DNA of 24,309 nt from Gracilaria domingensis (Eukaryota; Rhodophyta; Florideophyceae; Gracilariales; Gracilariaceae): positions 1-24,309 of the forward strand of contig VCMS01000487.1 in NCBI GenBank assembly GCA_022539475.1. Direction: 5' to 3'. Shown here one piece after another: positions 1 through 10,007 of this stretch; within the stretch, counting starts at the first letter, position 1; each line of letters begins with the position of its first letter. The position numbers and the translations under genes were made by a program. The notes beneath the pieces were generated by a model. That model was not told the DNA's origin and made no database searches. It was given only the letters and a program-made list of their open reading frames with translations.

Positions 1-2250
1 GGTCTCAATTTCTAGAGAAGCTGTGTCGTTGACGCCAGCAAAAGTTAGCGTCGGAACATAGTCTGAATATGAGAAAAGCTCAAAGAGTACAACTCAAAAT
101 GGCATATCCAACGTTGATGAAAGAAAGACTTTTCTTATCTGCTGGTCCAAAAGCCAACTTAACATCACGCAGTGGGAAACCAGGAAGTCGTTTTGAGGCA
201 GCGAGGGCAATGAAAGCGAAAGACCGAGTTGACTGCGTACGTGTGCACCAATTGCGGTTTGGTCACTAAAGCTTCCGCTGGCGATCATAGAAAGTCTGGC
301 GAAATCACGATGATTCCGAGATCCGTCCCAACCTCGTCCCCTATCTTAGCCAGAAAGAACGCCTGTCCGGAACACAGTTACATTTAGAAAGTGGTTCGTG
401 GAGGATATTTCTTACTGCTGTACGAATGAGTTCACTTCAAACCTTGCGTCTTTTGTTGATGGATAATTGCCGTTCTGCATGGTACGAATCTAAGTGACTG
501 TAACGGGGACTCAAAGTGACTATTTATTAACATTCCCTCCAACTGTAATAACTCTACATCAGCCCAGTGGATATGGGCTATAATCGCGGCTTGGAAACGG
601 GGTAACCGGAATGCGCTCTGTAAGAGAAATACTCTCTGATGTTGAACAGAGAGTCAAAGGAAAAGAAAATAGAGGTTTTTAAAGGTTGGGATGAAGGAAT
701 TAAGGAAAGGCTACGATGCGCGTATGCTTGATGTGCATAAATGCGTTTAGCAAAGCTGGAAGCGAGGTGCCAAAGATAACGGAAATATAGATTGTTGGAG
801 AAGGCAAATATACTTCCTGTTGTGTACAACGCGGATATTAAATGCGATATCAGAACGGATGGTCGCATGATAGCACACCCGGAACGAAACAGAGTTTGTC
901 TGTATTATTGACATGCTGGAAGAAACTGTCATTCAAAGTGGAGTGAGAATGACCCGCATATTTGATCACTGTGTGATTCAATCATGAACTGGAGGTTTCG
1001 AGATGGTTGATAGAGAATGATCGAGGAATTCAGAGCGCAATAGTAGAAGACGAAAATGAAAGATGCTCCTTGAATACGCAATGCACCTGTCCCAGTGAAG
1101 AGTGACAGTGGGTAATTGATGGGGAACAGTAAGGAAATGGAGCCAGTTACAGGCTTCCATTGCCATCCGAAACTGAACTGAAGGCTATGTTCGCCCTTCT
1201 TGAGTCGATTTGCGCTAAGAGGACTGATTTAGATGCGCAGCACTTCATACTATGAGTTATGATGGCAATCGAGTGATGACATCGGGGCACGAAAAGAAAT
1301 ATTAGGGCCCGAGCCGAAGGGCCAGGAGCGCAATTTTTTCCTTTCGAGTGTCATCGATGTGCGTCACGAGATGTCATGCATAACTCGCTTATTGCGCACG
1401 GCTGGTAAGTCGTTGCAGCAGAGGCTTGCTATACGGCCGTGTACGTGGTAACTTGCGTTCTGAGGGGGATGAAAGGGATTGCATAAAATATGATCGGGAA
1501 GCAAGGCGGTACCTAATCACGTAAGGTGACGTGACGTGAATACGCTTGTGAACAGCTTGCGAACCGCATTGAATATCCGCAACTGCCCTTCTGTGGCGAA
1601 AAAAAGAATGCTAAGAGCACTGCAATCAAGGCTAAACGCACTGAAAACAAAGGACGGTCGCAGCAGCTGCTGATCACGGAGATGTTTAAAGCCTAAACCT
1701 GTAGCTGAACATCCTGTATTTCGCGATTCTTAATAGTGCCAGCCGCCTGTTCATGGCAAGGGGGTGGCACTATATAGTGTACGCCCCTGTACGCGAGAAA
1801 CCCCGGCGAAGCCACAAATATCCATTGTATCTAGAATCAAATATACCTGCGCTTGTAACACTATAAACTACTTAGCTCTTTAACTTTCTTTTCTATCGAT
1901 ATGATAGTGCAGGACGTCTTACGAGATATATCGCACTATCGGGGCAGAGTATGTTCGCTCGAGCAAACGACTCAGTTACCAACAATTGGTGGGCCCGACA
2001 TCGGCAATGGCATGGCACACTGTGACCCGATCACCGTCGCTGGCCGCGCTCGCTGATTGACCGCAGCACTATATCTAGGACGCTTTCTTGTCAGGATAAT
2101 TCCTCAAAGTGAAACCCCGGCCGCTCCGGGGCTTTGATTCTACAAGGCGCAGGAATTGGGGTGTTCGCTTAAAAGCAGCTGGGATACTCAAACAGTGGAC
2201 TCACATCTGAGCCCGTATTCATAAATTTCGGTCCCGATCATCGCTCAATC
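1..2250. other. No gene recognised
   Basis: No reading frame here is long or protein-like on either strand, and the only open stretches are about 60 to 96 codons with ordinary random-looking composition. Between 1767 and 2073 the heptamer GCACTAT occurs three times, once inside a 12-bp palindrome (1768-1779) and once as the right arm of an 8-bp inverted repeat (1903-1910 with 1933-1940). A GC-rich perfect inverted repeat lies at 2115-2131. I see no rRNA, no tRNA and no recognisable transposase in this stretch. It is most likely old, decayed intergenic or transposon DNA. Confidence 0.5.
2115..2131. repeat. Perfect GC-rich hairpin
   Basis: CCCCGG (2115-2120) and CCGGGG (2126-2131) are perfect inverted arms around a 5-base loop. 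Flanking AAA and TTT extend the symmetry loosely. It looks like a bacterial intrinsic terminator stem, but there is no T-run and no gene next to it, so a terminator role is not supported. Confidence 0.5.
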
Positions 2251-2539
2251 GACAGGTACTTCAGTCATCAAATGCAAGGGCATAGCTCTCAAGGTTCTTT
2301 GTTGACAAAATCGCATATACATAGAACTGGTCTCTTTTCGGGCCGACACAATCCGCGAGAACAGGTCCAGACTCTAGCAAGATCACTTGTGCTATCAGGG
2401 TCGGTAGATCGTCAGACAGAGCGATGGGTCGCTGCAAAGGCACTTTAAATGCTACAATAGCATTCTTTATAGTTAGGCTGAGTTACAATGAAGCAAGACA
2501 TAACCAGAATGATAGCTACCAGAAATAAACTTACTTTCA

Positions 2540-2688
2540 CAGCCGATAACCAAGGCTTTTGAAAAGTCTGCGCCAGATCTAATCGACTCTCCAGGAAACC
2601 GAAAATTCTTAATTGCAATAGAGATCTCGCTGGCTCCGGTATCGAGTAAGCTTACGCAAGAAAGATCCTTCCTATTCGTGTCTTTCAT
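2540..2688 (-). pseudogene. Retropepsin-like fragment (LTR-retroelement relic?)
   Basis: A minus-strand frame starting with ATG at 2688 contains, about 14 residues in, the motif S-L-L-D-T-G-A-S. This is the flap-side active-site signature of retroviral and retrotransposon aspartic proteases (two hydrophobic residues, then DTGA). The following residues are compatible with such a domain (E-I-S-I, then a G-A-D-F-S-K stretch). A GTAAGT sequence at the minus-strand equivalent of 2529-2534 could be a splice donor or chance. I found no integrase, reverse transcriptase or long terminal repeats nearby. The call rests on one short motif, so a chance match is a real alternative. Confidence 0.3.
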
Positions 2689-2875
2689 ATTACTTGCCTA
2701 CTCATCTTATATGGCTCCCTTGTTCGGAAATGTGCTGTCCGATCCAATCGGCATAAAAAATGTGGCATTGCGCACGCGTTATGTGAAATGATTGTCTCTC
2801 TATGTCCCTGTGCTCACAAAATCGTTACCATAACTTAAAGCATAGCGTCTTCCTCAGACCGTGGGCCCCAAGCGT

Positions 2876-2897
2876 ATCCTCGAAAAATCTCGAGGAT
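2876..2897. repeat. Perfect 8-bp hairpin
   Basis: ATCCTCGA (2876-2883) pairs perfectly with TCGAGGAT (2890-2897) around a 6-base A-rich loop. There is no adjacent gene to give it a role. Confidence 0.5.
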
Positions 2898-3827
2898 GAC
2901 GGCTGGGTCATGGAACAATACTTTTGATATAAGGCTTTATCTGGATGGCACAACTTTTATGTATTAGCCACGGAAATAGACGCTGCGTTAGACAGGGTGG
3001 CAGCACAGCCGCGTATTTTCAAAATTTGGACTGATTAACGGTAAGACATGGACGTCAAAACAGAGGCACATTCAATGCTTCCAAAAGACAGGGCATCCTG
3101 GGCGATAAAGATACTGTTAGCTGCCTGCATACGCACGGGCAGGCCTTCCCTCTTTAAATGTTCTCGTCGGAGTCTCTGCTTTGATTTCCGGTGATGCCAA
3201 AGCCGGAACTAGGGGGGCCTTAAAACTCTCCTTCACTGTTTCTTCTTATTGACTGGCATCCGTCGAGACCTTGAGAATTTCATTCCGCCCTTTTCCTTGC
3301 GCCGACCAGTATCTTTGCACCTTCCAGAGCCATGACTTTTGTGTAGATGAAGCTTGTAGCGCCTCTGTTAGAATGAGTAAAAAAGGGTGAGCGCTCACGT
3401 ATTGGGTCGTTCAGATTCCCGCTGGATAGAAACAGGTTTTTTCTCGGACTCGGAGTGAGAATCATGAAATTTCATGTAAGGCACAATGTATCGCATCGGG
3501 ACGTTAGTTCTAACATCGTAGACATACTGAACTGTCAGATAGAACTAAACGTGTGGTCATGACCTCTGAGAAGTATGGAGCCAGACAGCTATCCATACCG
3601 AGCACAGAAGTTATCGAGCAATGTAATAGAAGTGGTAAAACGCTTCTTTTACATGTACAAAGAAGAAGATTTATTGCTTCTCCTCGTATATAGGTTACGC
3701 ATATAGGAGCTGCTCTGAGGAAATAGCTGTTTATATGCTTGAGCAGAGAAGCGTGATGCCCTGAAGCAATTTCTCATGACGCTTGATTCATCTTAAGATA
3801 TACAGAAAACGCTCACTGATCCTTTGG

Positions 3828-4040
3828 CTATAAATTCCGCCAGCTTTTCCCTCGCCATAAGATATAATATGAGTTGTGTTTCAAGAGCCTCTTGTGGTCA
3901 GCAGCCAGTCTCCGCAAGGGTCCGCCTTTATAACCAGATTCAGCTAAGTCTTGTATCATTCGTCCATATTTCTCCCACCGGCTTAAAAAGGGCTCAGGCC
4001 AGCTAGCCGAGATCCCTTCGTTCTGTTTTGGGTCAGACAT
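3828..4040 (-). CDS. Possible short ORF, unknown
   Basis: This is a 70-codon minus-strand frame with an ATG start at 4040 and a stop at 3828. The product is basic and contains several aromatic residues (W-E-K-Y, Y-Y-I-L-W). The middle section (around L-A-E-S-G-Y, then R-R-L-A-A-D-H) reads like real protein, but I do not recognise a family. No in-frame continuation is visible on either side. It lies on the same strand as the retropepsin-like fragment 1.1 kb away, so it could be a scrap of the same element. It may equally be a chance frame. Confidence 0.15.
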   Translation of the reverse strand: MSDPKQNEGISASWPEPFLSRWEKYGRMIQDLAESGYKGGPLRRLAADHKRLLKHNSYYILWRGKSWRNL

Positions 4041-4846
4041 CGGACTGCTTGCAAAATGGTCGCATATCTGTTTTGAGTCGAAATGCTTGAGTGTTGAAGT
4101 TGATGGTATGATCTCACATTCGGACGAAATTTGGCCCTGTGATTAGCACCCTTTGACTTTTCCCTCCCTGAACAACTCGAAACGCTTTCCCGTCAAAGCA
4201 CAATAGTCGGCCGGCACTCGGCGCGCAATGTTTGGTTGGTCTCGAGGTTGTTTTTTGGCGATGGGTCTGTAAGAAGTCAGGAGAGCGCATCGTCTGACGT
4301 GGCTTCTCATCTTGGCGCTGTATGTTGGATTCAGCGTTAACCTTCAACATTTCTCTGTATTTCATTCGGGCTTGCTCTGTTCGGGGACCCGGCGACGCCG
4401 AGGGCAGTCGGGGCTGACCTCACCTTTGCCGTCCGACGTCAGTACAATCGTCCCCCCAGATATGGGTGCAATCAGCCTGGATTATGCCGTGCGCTAGGCA
4501 ACGTGTGACACTGGTGGTAGGACGGGAAGAGGCTGTGAACTATGGTGTCGGCGCCGGAAAGCCTGTGGGGCTGTTTTGCGACATATCGTGGTGTTGTCTG
4601 AGTGACATTCTTTCTTTCTGGCCCCTGCCTCCTCGCAAGCCTCTGACGAGAGTGGCTTCTGAACTCCGTGAATGCGATGGATGCTTGCAACGTGATGGCC
4701 GACTTGAGAAGACATGCTTGATCGTCGTTAGCACCAAAATTCTCGACGATATTGCTCTGACACGGGGGTCGAAGAGATTCTCAAGAGTTAAGGGATAGCA
4801 CTGTAGCTGATACATTAATAGTGCTGTTGAAATCGAAGCTGCCAGT

Positions 4847-4905
4847 CACTTTTGTTCCTTGGGCACCAGTGAGTCGTTGCGCGCTGCGTCCATGGAACAA
4901 AAGTG
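4847..4905. repeat. Long inverted repeat, 16-bp arms
   Basis: The left arm at 4847-4862 and the right arm at 4890-4905 match as reverse complements with one mismatch. The outer 12 bases (CACTTTTGTTCC / GGAACAAAAGTG) are perfect. The 27-base loop (4863-4889) is GC-rich. This is the strongest simple hairpin in the left third of the window. It could be a MITE core, a small structured RNA or chance. No terminal duplication was found that would settle it. Confidence 0.55.
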
Positions 4906-5624
4906 AGCACGACGCCTTTACTTTCGGGTACCATGAAAACCTGGTCAAGAGCATTTCATTAAGGAGACGAAGCGCACAAAATAGAGCTACCGCTTGCAAA
5001 ATTGTTCGGTTCCAACGTAGCAACATCGTAACTTGTTTGATAAAACATGAATTCATTGCTTAATTTACGGTGAGTACAATGATAGGTCTCTTTACATCGT
5101 CATCGATCAACGAATCGCTTCCAAGCGACGGAATCATTTCTGAAAATTCGCTATTCAATCAATTCAGCCTGGAGTGTCAAAATTCTGGCAGCCGAACTCG
5201 GTGTTAAATCTAAGCCATGAACGATGCACAAGAACAACCTGTCATCCTCCCATATTCGATACCGCGAGCCACTCGAAAGCTGTAACGAGCTATACAAGCG
5301 AGCGCCTCTTTGGGCGGAACCATTAACCCGAACTTCCGGTGTGGGCCAACAGATCATCGTAACTCATCTCTTTTCAAGCCCGTTTACCAGCACGGACAGA
5401 CCCACAACCTGTTTACTGAGACCATTCACCCCAGGCGTAAACCTCGTTTAAGGGAGACCTAAAAGGGTTTTCAGTAGACTTGCAAACAAGATGACTGGTG
5501 TGGTAAGATAACATGACCAACGTCATTGAAAACTACGTAAGTTTTTCTTTCACTGACATTTCCATGAGTGTGATTTTTTGAAAAATTAAATTCTCGAAAG
5601 TGCCCTTACATTTTATTGAAAGGC

Positions 5625-7138
5625 ATCACTTTCGTTTACCGCCGCATGATGAATCCATGACAATGGGTTTTGCTAGGGTCATTGCCAAATCCCAATTTAA
5701 GTTCACTGCATCCAAGCTGTAAGAAAGTGCCTGCACATTGCAACAGAAATCAAATGTCACTAGGTCAGTGTGAGCTGGAAGCAGAATTGGTCTTTGATCT
5801 TGGAAAAAGATCTTCAACGGAGAAGCAGACAGCTTACTGTGCAATTCTCGACGACTAGAAGCTTTGCTTCGTATGTTAGTCAGGTACGGAAAAGGAACGT
5901 TGGCTGCGAAGGATGGAAGAAGACGGATATGAAAACATAGTTTGGCTTGAATGATACTGGAGCGTTTCGTTCGGTCCTAAATTTTTCAGGGACGAAATAA
6001 ACGCGGCGAGTGGCATCAGTGAAGTTAAATCATTCTCTTCTCCGAAAGAAGCAGAGATGGTCAGCGTACATATTCAAACCCATGGGATTCTGATATCTCG
6101 CAAAAGTATTCCAAGCTTGCGAGCGAAAAGGTACTAATAGCCACCATAGATTTGTACTGTGACGGCACAATTCTTTCAAATTCCGGGTCTCAAAGTGCAA
6201 GTACATTGCGAGTTAGGTTCGGCAACCTTAAAAAGAGATCTCAAGAATGGCATGAAGTGGTCATTGCACCATGTGTAGACGCCAAAGATATCGAACGTTC
6301 GTTACTTGACTTACGACTGGAGAGGATCCAGTTGTTTCAACGTTTCTTGTTTCTGGCTCTGCAAGATTTGATTGAAGCCTCTCGCGCAGGATTCGTCCTG
6401 AAAGGGCAAATCGTTCTTCTTAGAATACGGATGGTCGTTGCCGATGAACCATAGGAGAGAGCGTTCTTCTGCCTTAAAAGCGCTGACAGTTTTCGAGATT
6501 GTTCCCTTTGCAAGATGGTTTGTCGTGCTCCTAAGAATGATATTTAGCGCAGAACTATGTAGAACCACACTAACACGGCAGCAAAGCATTATCTAGAGAT
6601 ATATTTCAAACGGTAAAATACCAATTGTTTACCGCCCGACAAAGGTTGGCAGGAGCAACAAGTACCAGAAGGCTCTCATCGCAAGAACGAAAGTTCCTTG
6701 AGGAGGCTCGCAAGTATTTGCATGAGTTTAGTGCACACGAGTATCGTCCCACATTAGCAGCATTCAGAGGTCTTGGATCCGCCCTGTTTCTCTTGTATAT
6801 TGTTATTGGCTTCGATTCTTTGCATGTCCTGAACCTATGAATTTACCGTCTTCTGCCAGAAACTGCATCGGAAGTACTCGGAATGGACATAGAGTGCAAC
6901 TACAGCCCAGCTCGTGTTGCGGGAATTGCCAACCAACGCAGGATCGACATTGCTGGAAATTGCCGCGTACCCAAAGTAGCACCTTTTCTCGTAAACCGCA
7001 ATGAGCAACTTCCCGTCATGACGGCGGCGATCTGAAGGAATCAGTGCCCTTTGTTCTGGATATCATTGATTGGAATATCGAACAGAGATCCGGACAACGA
7101 TGCTCTTGTTCAAACAGCTCTGCCAATGGCGTGTGTTC
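5625..7138 (+). mobile_element. Decayed DNA-transposon transposase (CACTA/Plavaka-like layout)
   Basis: A broken plus-strand coding relic. Its best parts are an open piece around 5989-6075, a shifted piece from about 6029 to 6565 and another from about 6565 to 7138. The second piece contains L-Y-C-D-G-T (6152 on), G-N-L, W-H-E-V and V-A-D-E-P followed by an in-frame TAG, then E-R-A-F-F-C-L-K and a Cys-rich stretch (C-S-L-C). The third piece contains A-R-Q-R-L, F-D-S-L-H-V-L-N-L (6800s), a TGA where Gly would be expected, then a region with N-Q-R-R and C-P-L-F-W. The order DGT, D-x-P-E, CxxC, F-D-x-L-H-x-L is what I associate with large cut-and-paste transposases of the CACTA/Plavaka type. That family name is tentative. 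The 5625-5880 part is less certain. Several stops of all three kinds and at least two frameshifts make it non-functional. I could not identify terminal inverted repeats. Confidence 0.6.
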
Positions 7139-7547
7139 AGTGAGAACTTTTTGGATTCAACCGCTCTCTGTAATACGCAAATCGAACCCTGAATTAAATA
7201 CGTCTGTGTTCTCGTTTTGCTAGTTGAGTGCACTAGAACACGATTATCGGACGAATTTAGTCAAAAAATTTGCAAAAATTGCGTATAGAGCTATGTGCAA
7301 GCAATTAACTTCAATTTTTTGTATACTACGCTTTCATGTACTAGGGCTTTTTCCGCATTAAATGCAGAACAGCTAACGTACGCCACGATTGCCAGTATAT
7401 TTTCACGAAATGAAAGTATCAGACGTATTAGTTATCGTCCTGTGAGGACATCATGTGATGTCCACCTGTGCTGCCATATTTAAGTTTGCTAATGTTCTGC
7501 AAATACTCTAGAATATTCATCATTACTACGACTACCTAGTACAACAT
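7139..7547. other. Intergenic, no feature seen
   Basis: AT-rich sequence between the transposase relic and the minus-strand coding cluster. It probably includes the far end of the transposon and the 3' flank of gene B. I see no motif that I can name. Confidence 0.4.
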
Positions 7548-7757
7548 TCACCTTATGACACCGAGCGCATGCATCTCGCCACACCCATACCACTTCAAGT
7601 TGCATCCTACTGACAGCAGTCCACCGCCAACACCCTCCTCAAACTCCGCATCTGCGAAGGACAACTGCCCAAACACTTTCGCCACATCATCGGCCCCTTC
7701 CTTCTCCTTTTCCTCTTCCTCCACATCTTCCCAGCTCCACTTCTCCTGATATCTCAC
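7548..7757 (-). CDS. Acidic C-terminal segment, probable end of gene B
   Basis: An open minus-strand frame without a good ATG (it opens at GTG). It lies 15 bases beyond the stop of the 7773-8501 frame and in a different phase. The product begins with W-S-W-E-D-V followed by a run of Glu and Lys, then a hydrophobic glycine-rich tail with L-K-W-Y-G-C-G. The strong purine bias on this strand continues from gene B. I infer that it is the last part of gene B, joined by an unseen intron or separated by a frameshift. It could also be a chance extension of a purine-rich stretch. I do not recognise a family. Confidence 0.35.
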   Translation of the reverse strand: MRYQEKWSWEDVEEEEKEKEGADDVAKVFGQLSFADAEFEEGVGGGLLSVGCNLKWYGCGEMHALGVIR

Positions 7758-7772
7758 AACGCTGCTTCCCTT

Positions 7773-8501
7773 TCACACCGGCTTCGGAACACACCTGAAC
7801 CCAACCCTAGTCTTCTTCTTCTTCTTCTTCTCCTTTCTCACCTTCGGTCTCACGTCATCCTCCACTAGCTCTAGCTTCCTCGCCACTATTGGCCTCTTCT
7901 CCCCGTACTTCCTTTTTCGGCCCCTCTTCCTTCTTTCACTACCCGCAACAATTTCATTCTCACCCAAACTCTCTGTAGCTGCCACAAAGTCCCTCGCGTC
8001 CTCATCTTCATCTACAGTGGCTCCATCGACCCCGACCTCGACCGCGACGCCGTTCACAATCCTCAGCGCAAGAGTCACCGGAGTACCTCGTACTTCACCT
8101 AAATCCTCCCGCTTCTCACTGAGTTCCTTCAGCTTCCCATCCAGCTCCTGCTGTCGACGAATCAACTCCCTTTGCCCATCCTTCAATCCCCTCAGCTCCC
8201 TAGCAACAAATCCTGTGACCTTCTTCGTCAGTCGACGCACGTCCTCACCAATGCGGGTCCCCATCGCCCCTGCGCACTCCAACATCGCCATCTACCACCA
8301 GTCCAGCTCATCTTTGTTCTCTCCCTCATCTTTCTCGGCAAAAATCCTCTTATTCTTCTTATGCGACCTCTCCCCATCGCTGGGATTCCACGACCACTTC
8401 ACGTCTGTGTTCTGCAAAGTGGAATATAGTCTGTTCGCTTTGGAAACGAAGCTAGTTTTGGGGCTATTTGGGGCGCGCGAGGGGGTAGCAGAGGCTGGCA
8501 C
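7773..8501 (-). pseudogene. Gene B: coiled-coil, lysine-rich orphan protein with in-frame TAG
   Basis: One minus-strand frame of 243 codons is interrupted only by a TAG at 8292-8294, immediately followed by ATG. The first 33 residues (starting V-P-A-S-A-T-P-S-R-A-P) are almost identical to the start of gene C at 16441. After that the protein is unrelated to gene C. The section after the TAG has a heptad-like Arg/Glu/Leu stretch (R-E-L-R-G-L-K-D onward), a valine-rich middle, a basic cluster (R-R-K-R-G-R-K-R-K) and a lysine run. This suggests a nuclear or nucleic-acid-associated coiled-coil protein. No ATG opens the first part: a TGA sits directly upstream of the shared segment, behind T6-GAG that would serve as a splice acceptor. 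Either the true product starts at the ATG at 8291, or the gene is spliced and broken by TAG. Family unknown. Confidence 0.5.
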
Positions 8502-8703
8502 TCAAAAAATTAAGAAATTTTGGAATATTAAATTCCATTTCGCGCAGTTTAGTTCTTGGGTCCCCTAGTTTTTGTAGAGGTTCTACTTCGCCGCACCACC
8601 CCATTCACTCTTTTCCGCGACCCTCTCTCAAAACTGCACTCGTGCTAGTTTGCCTTTCCATTTTCTCCCATGTTGCAATGCCAATCGCAACTCATCCCAC
8701 CTC
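8402..8703 (-). repeat. Shared 5' module, copy B
   Basis: About 300 bp that recur at 16342-16645 in the same orientation. The core (8402-8660) differs at only about a dozen positions, and the similarity fades beyond 8680. It covers the first 33 codons of gene B and the sequence upstream of them. The similarity stops abruptly right after Q-N-T-D at 8403. Within the 99 coding bases the three differences all fall at third codon positions (two silent, one Leu/Phe). This supports selection on that frame or recent shared ancestry. Confidence 0.85.
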
Positions 8704-8868
8704 AATCATCCCATCACTTCTTCCCAGTCCACACGACCCGCGCTATTTACCCATTTCTCGCCCATCACGCGTTCGCATCCTCTCTCTCCGTCTCCGCAAA
8801 CGTCATTTTGTAGAAGTCAGGTGAACAACTCTCCCCCTTCTCGTATACCCGCCTCGCCCAAAACGGCT

Positions 8869-9474
8869 TCACATCCCTCCCATCCTTCTCTCCTTCTGTC
8901 CCCTCATAATCCCCTTCGCAGTCCGCGCTACCTCCGCCGTACTCCTAAACCCAGTCACCACCGGAGCTCGGACTCCCTCCCGCGGCACCTCCTCCACCAC
9001 CTTCTTCATCTCCTTACGCCTCTTCTTCAGACGGCTCTTCCCATCCCCAACCCCACCACCCTTTGTCTTCGGTGTCACAGGGGACCCCTTCTGCACCGCC
9101 ACCCTTCCCACACTTCCCTTCTCCGTCTTTCCCTCCACACCTCCTTTCACCGTCTCCTCTTCCACCGATCTTTGATTCTTGCCCAGCTCCTTCACCTCCT
9201 TCTCCAGCACGTCCAACCTCTCGTTCAGAACCCTATTCTCCTCCCGCAACTCTCCAACCTCCCTTCCCGCACACTCCACTATCCCATACACATGATTTCT
9301 CATCTCCATTTCCAATACCGACAACGAATTCCGCAGGCTCGAAATCGCCTCAACCGAAACACCACTACCACCCCCATTCAGCACCACACCGCCCATTTCC
9401 GTTACAATCTCCTCAATTCCATCGTCCAGTTGCTCCTTCATCACCAACCCCAACATCCCCACCCTCGTCTTCAT
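8869..9474 (-). CDS. Gene A, main part: coiled-coil, basic orphan protein
   Basis: A 201-codon minus-strand frame with ATG at 9474. Residues about 45-100 have the spacing of a coiled coil (L-R-E-E-N-R-V-L-N-E-R-L-D-V-L-E-K-E-V). This is followed by a Gly/Lys/Thr-rich linker and a strongly basic stretch (R-L-K-K-R-R-K-E-M-K-K), and the C-terminus ends R-R-M-G-G-M. The start overlaps the stop of the preceding frame as ATGA (9471-9474). In a eukaryote this suggests that the two frames are one gene split by an indel or an intron rather than two genes. General make-up (coiled coil plus basic cluster) resembles gene B, without clear residue-level homology. A chromatin or nucleic-acid role is an inference from composition only. 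Confidence 0.5.
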   Translation of the reverse strand: MKTRVGMLGLVMKEQLDDGIEEIVTEMGGVVLNGGGSGVSVEAISSLRNSLSVLEMEMRNHVYGIVECAGREVGELREENRVLNERLDVLEKEVKELGKNQRSVEEETVKGGVEGKTEKGSVGRVAVQKGSPVTPKTKGGGVGDGKSRLKKRRKEMKKVVEEVPREGVRAPVVTGFRSTAEVARTAKGIMRGQKERRMGGM

Positions 9475-9887
9475 CTCCCCACAAACCGCATCTCCCTGTC
9501 ACCCTCTCCGCCCCCACTCTCTATCTGGTCTCCAACCTCTAACTGACTCAGATGCACCGCACCTCTTCTCTCCATTGCGACCCCCTCCAATTCTACCCCC
9601 TTCTCCACCTCATCACCATCCCCTCTCCTCGCCTCACACTTCTTTCCTTCATCAGCCACTTCCTTCTTCTGCGACATCCGACCAGCCGCCGTAATCACGT
9701 CCTCTTCCCGCTTTGGTGACGGCGTCTGCGGTACCTCCTTCCCCTCCAACAGCACCCACAGCTCCTCATCCTTCACGTATCCGTTCAACATCTTCAGAAG
9801 GAGAAGTAGTAGTTGGATCGAAGTCTCCGCTGCGATACAGTGCAATCGAGTTAAGCTGTGCTGTCCACCCCCACTGTCCAACCACAC
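9471..9887 (-). CDS. Gene A, N-terminal part (start unresolved)
   Basis: An open minus-strand frame whose only convincing ATG is at 9791, giving M-L-N-G-Y-V-K-D-E-E-L-W-V-L-L-E-G-K-E, a well-formed start. The rest is rich in Glu, Lys and Gly, with T-P-S-P-K-R-E. Upstream of the ATG the frame carries a leucine run. In another phase over 9766-9927 a second frame (M-M-E-T-G-T-I-M-V-L-D-I-A-R-V-V-G-Q) is also open, so a short first exon read in that phase is possible. I do not recognise the family. Together with the 8869-9474 frame it probably forms one gene of about 310 codons. Confidence 0.4.
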   Translation of the reverse strand: MWLDSGGGQHSLTRLHCIAAETSIQLLLLLLKMLNGYVKDEELWVLLEGKEVPQTPSPKREEDVITAAGRMSQKKEVADEGKKCEARRGDGDEVEKGVELEGVAMERRGAVHLSQLEVGDQIESGGGEGDREMRFVGR

Positions 9888-10007
9888 GGGCTATATCCAG
9901 CACCATGATTGTCCCTGTTTCCATCATCCCATTTCCCGCCAAAACATCTCCTGTACACCTTCGCACCTTCCACTATTGGAGCGCCACCTCTCTGTCTCCT
10001 CTTTCGC

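Larger units (their letters stand above)
2700..5620. other. No confident gene; short open frames only
   Basis: This stretch contains only short frames that overlap on both strands, for example 4466-4798 (+) over 4494-4815 (-), with nothing to favour either strand. The clearest structural features are two inverted repeats (2876-2897 and 4847-4905). A 70-codon minus-strand frame at 3828-4040 is listed separately because it looks slightly more protein-like than the rest. I recognise no RNA gene. Confidence 0.45.

Noticed and set aside
2111..2140. A bacterial-style intrinsic terminator or bacterial contamination
   Set aside because: A hairpin is present, but there is no T-run, no ribosome binding sites and no bacterial operon. 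The recognised genes include eukaryote-specific families.
4466..4798. A 110-codon plus-strand frame as a gene
   Set aside because: Two minus-strand frames over the same bases are equally open, and the product shows no motif or ordered composition.
7804..7835. A CTT microsatellite
   Set aside because: It is the lysine run in the gene B frame on the minus strand and needs no separate explanation.
8017..8568. A 183-codon plus-strand frame
   Set aside because: It is antisense to gene B and the shared module, and is low-complexity Ser/Pro sequence.
8650..9546. A 298-codon plus-strand open frame rich in Ser, Pro, His and Leu
   Set aside because: It is antisense to the purine-rich gene A frame. 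Its composition is what a C/T-rich strand gives by default, with no domain or sensible start.
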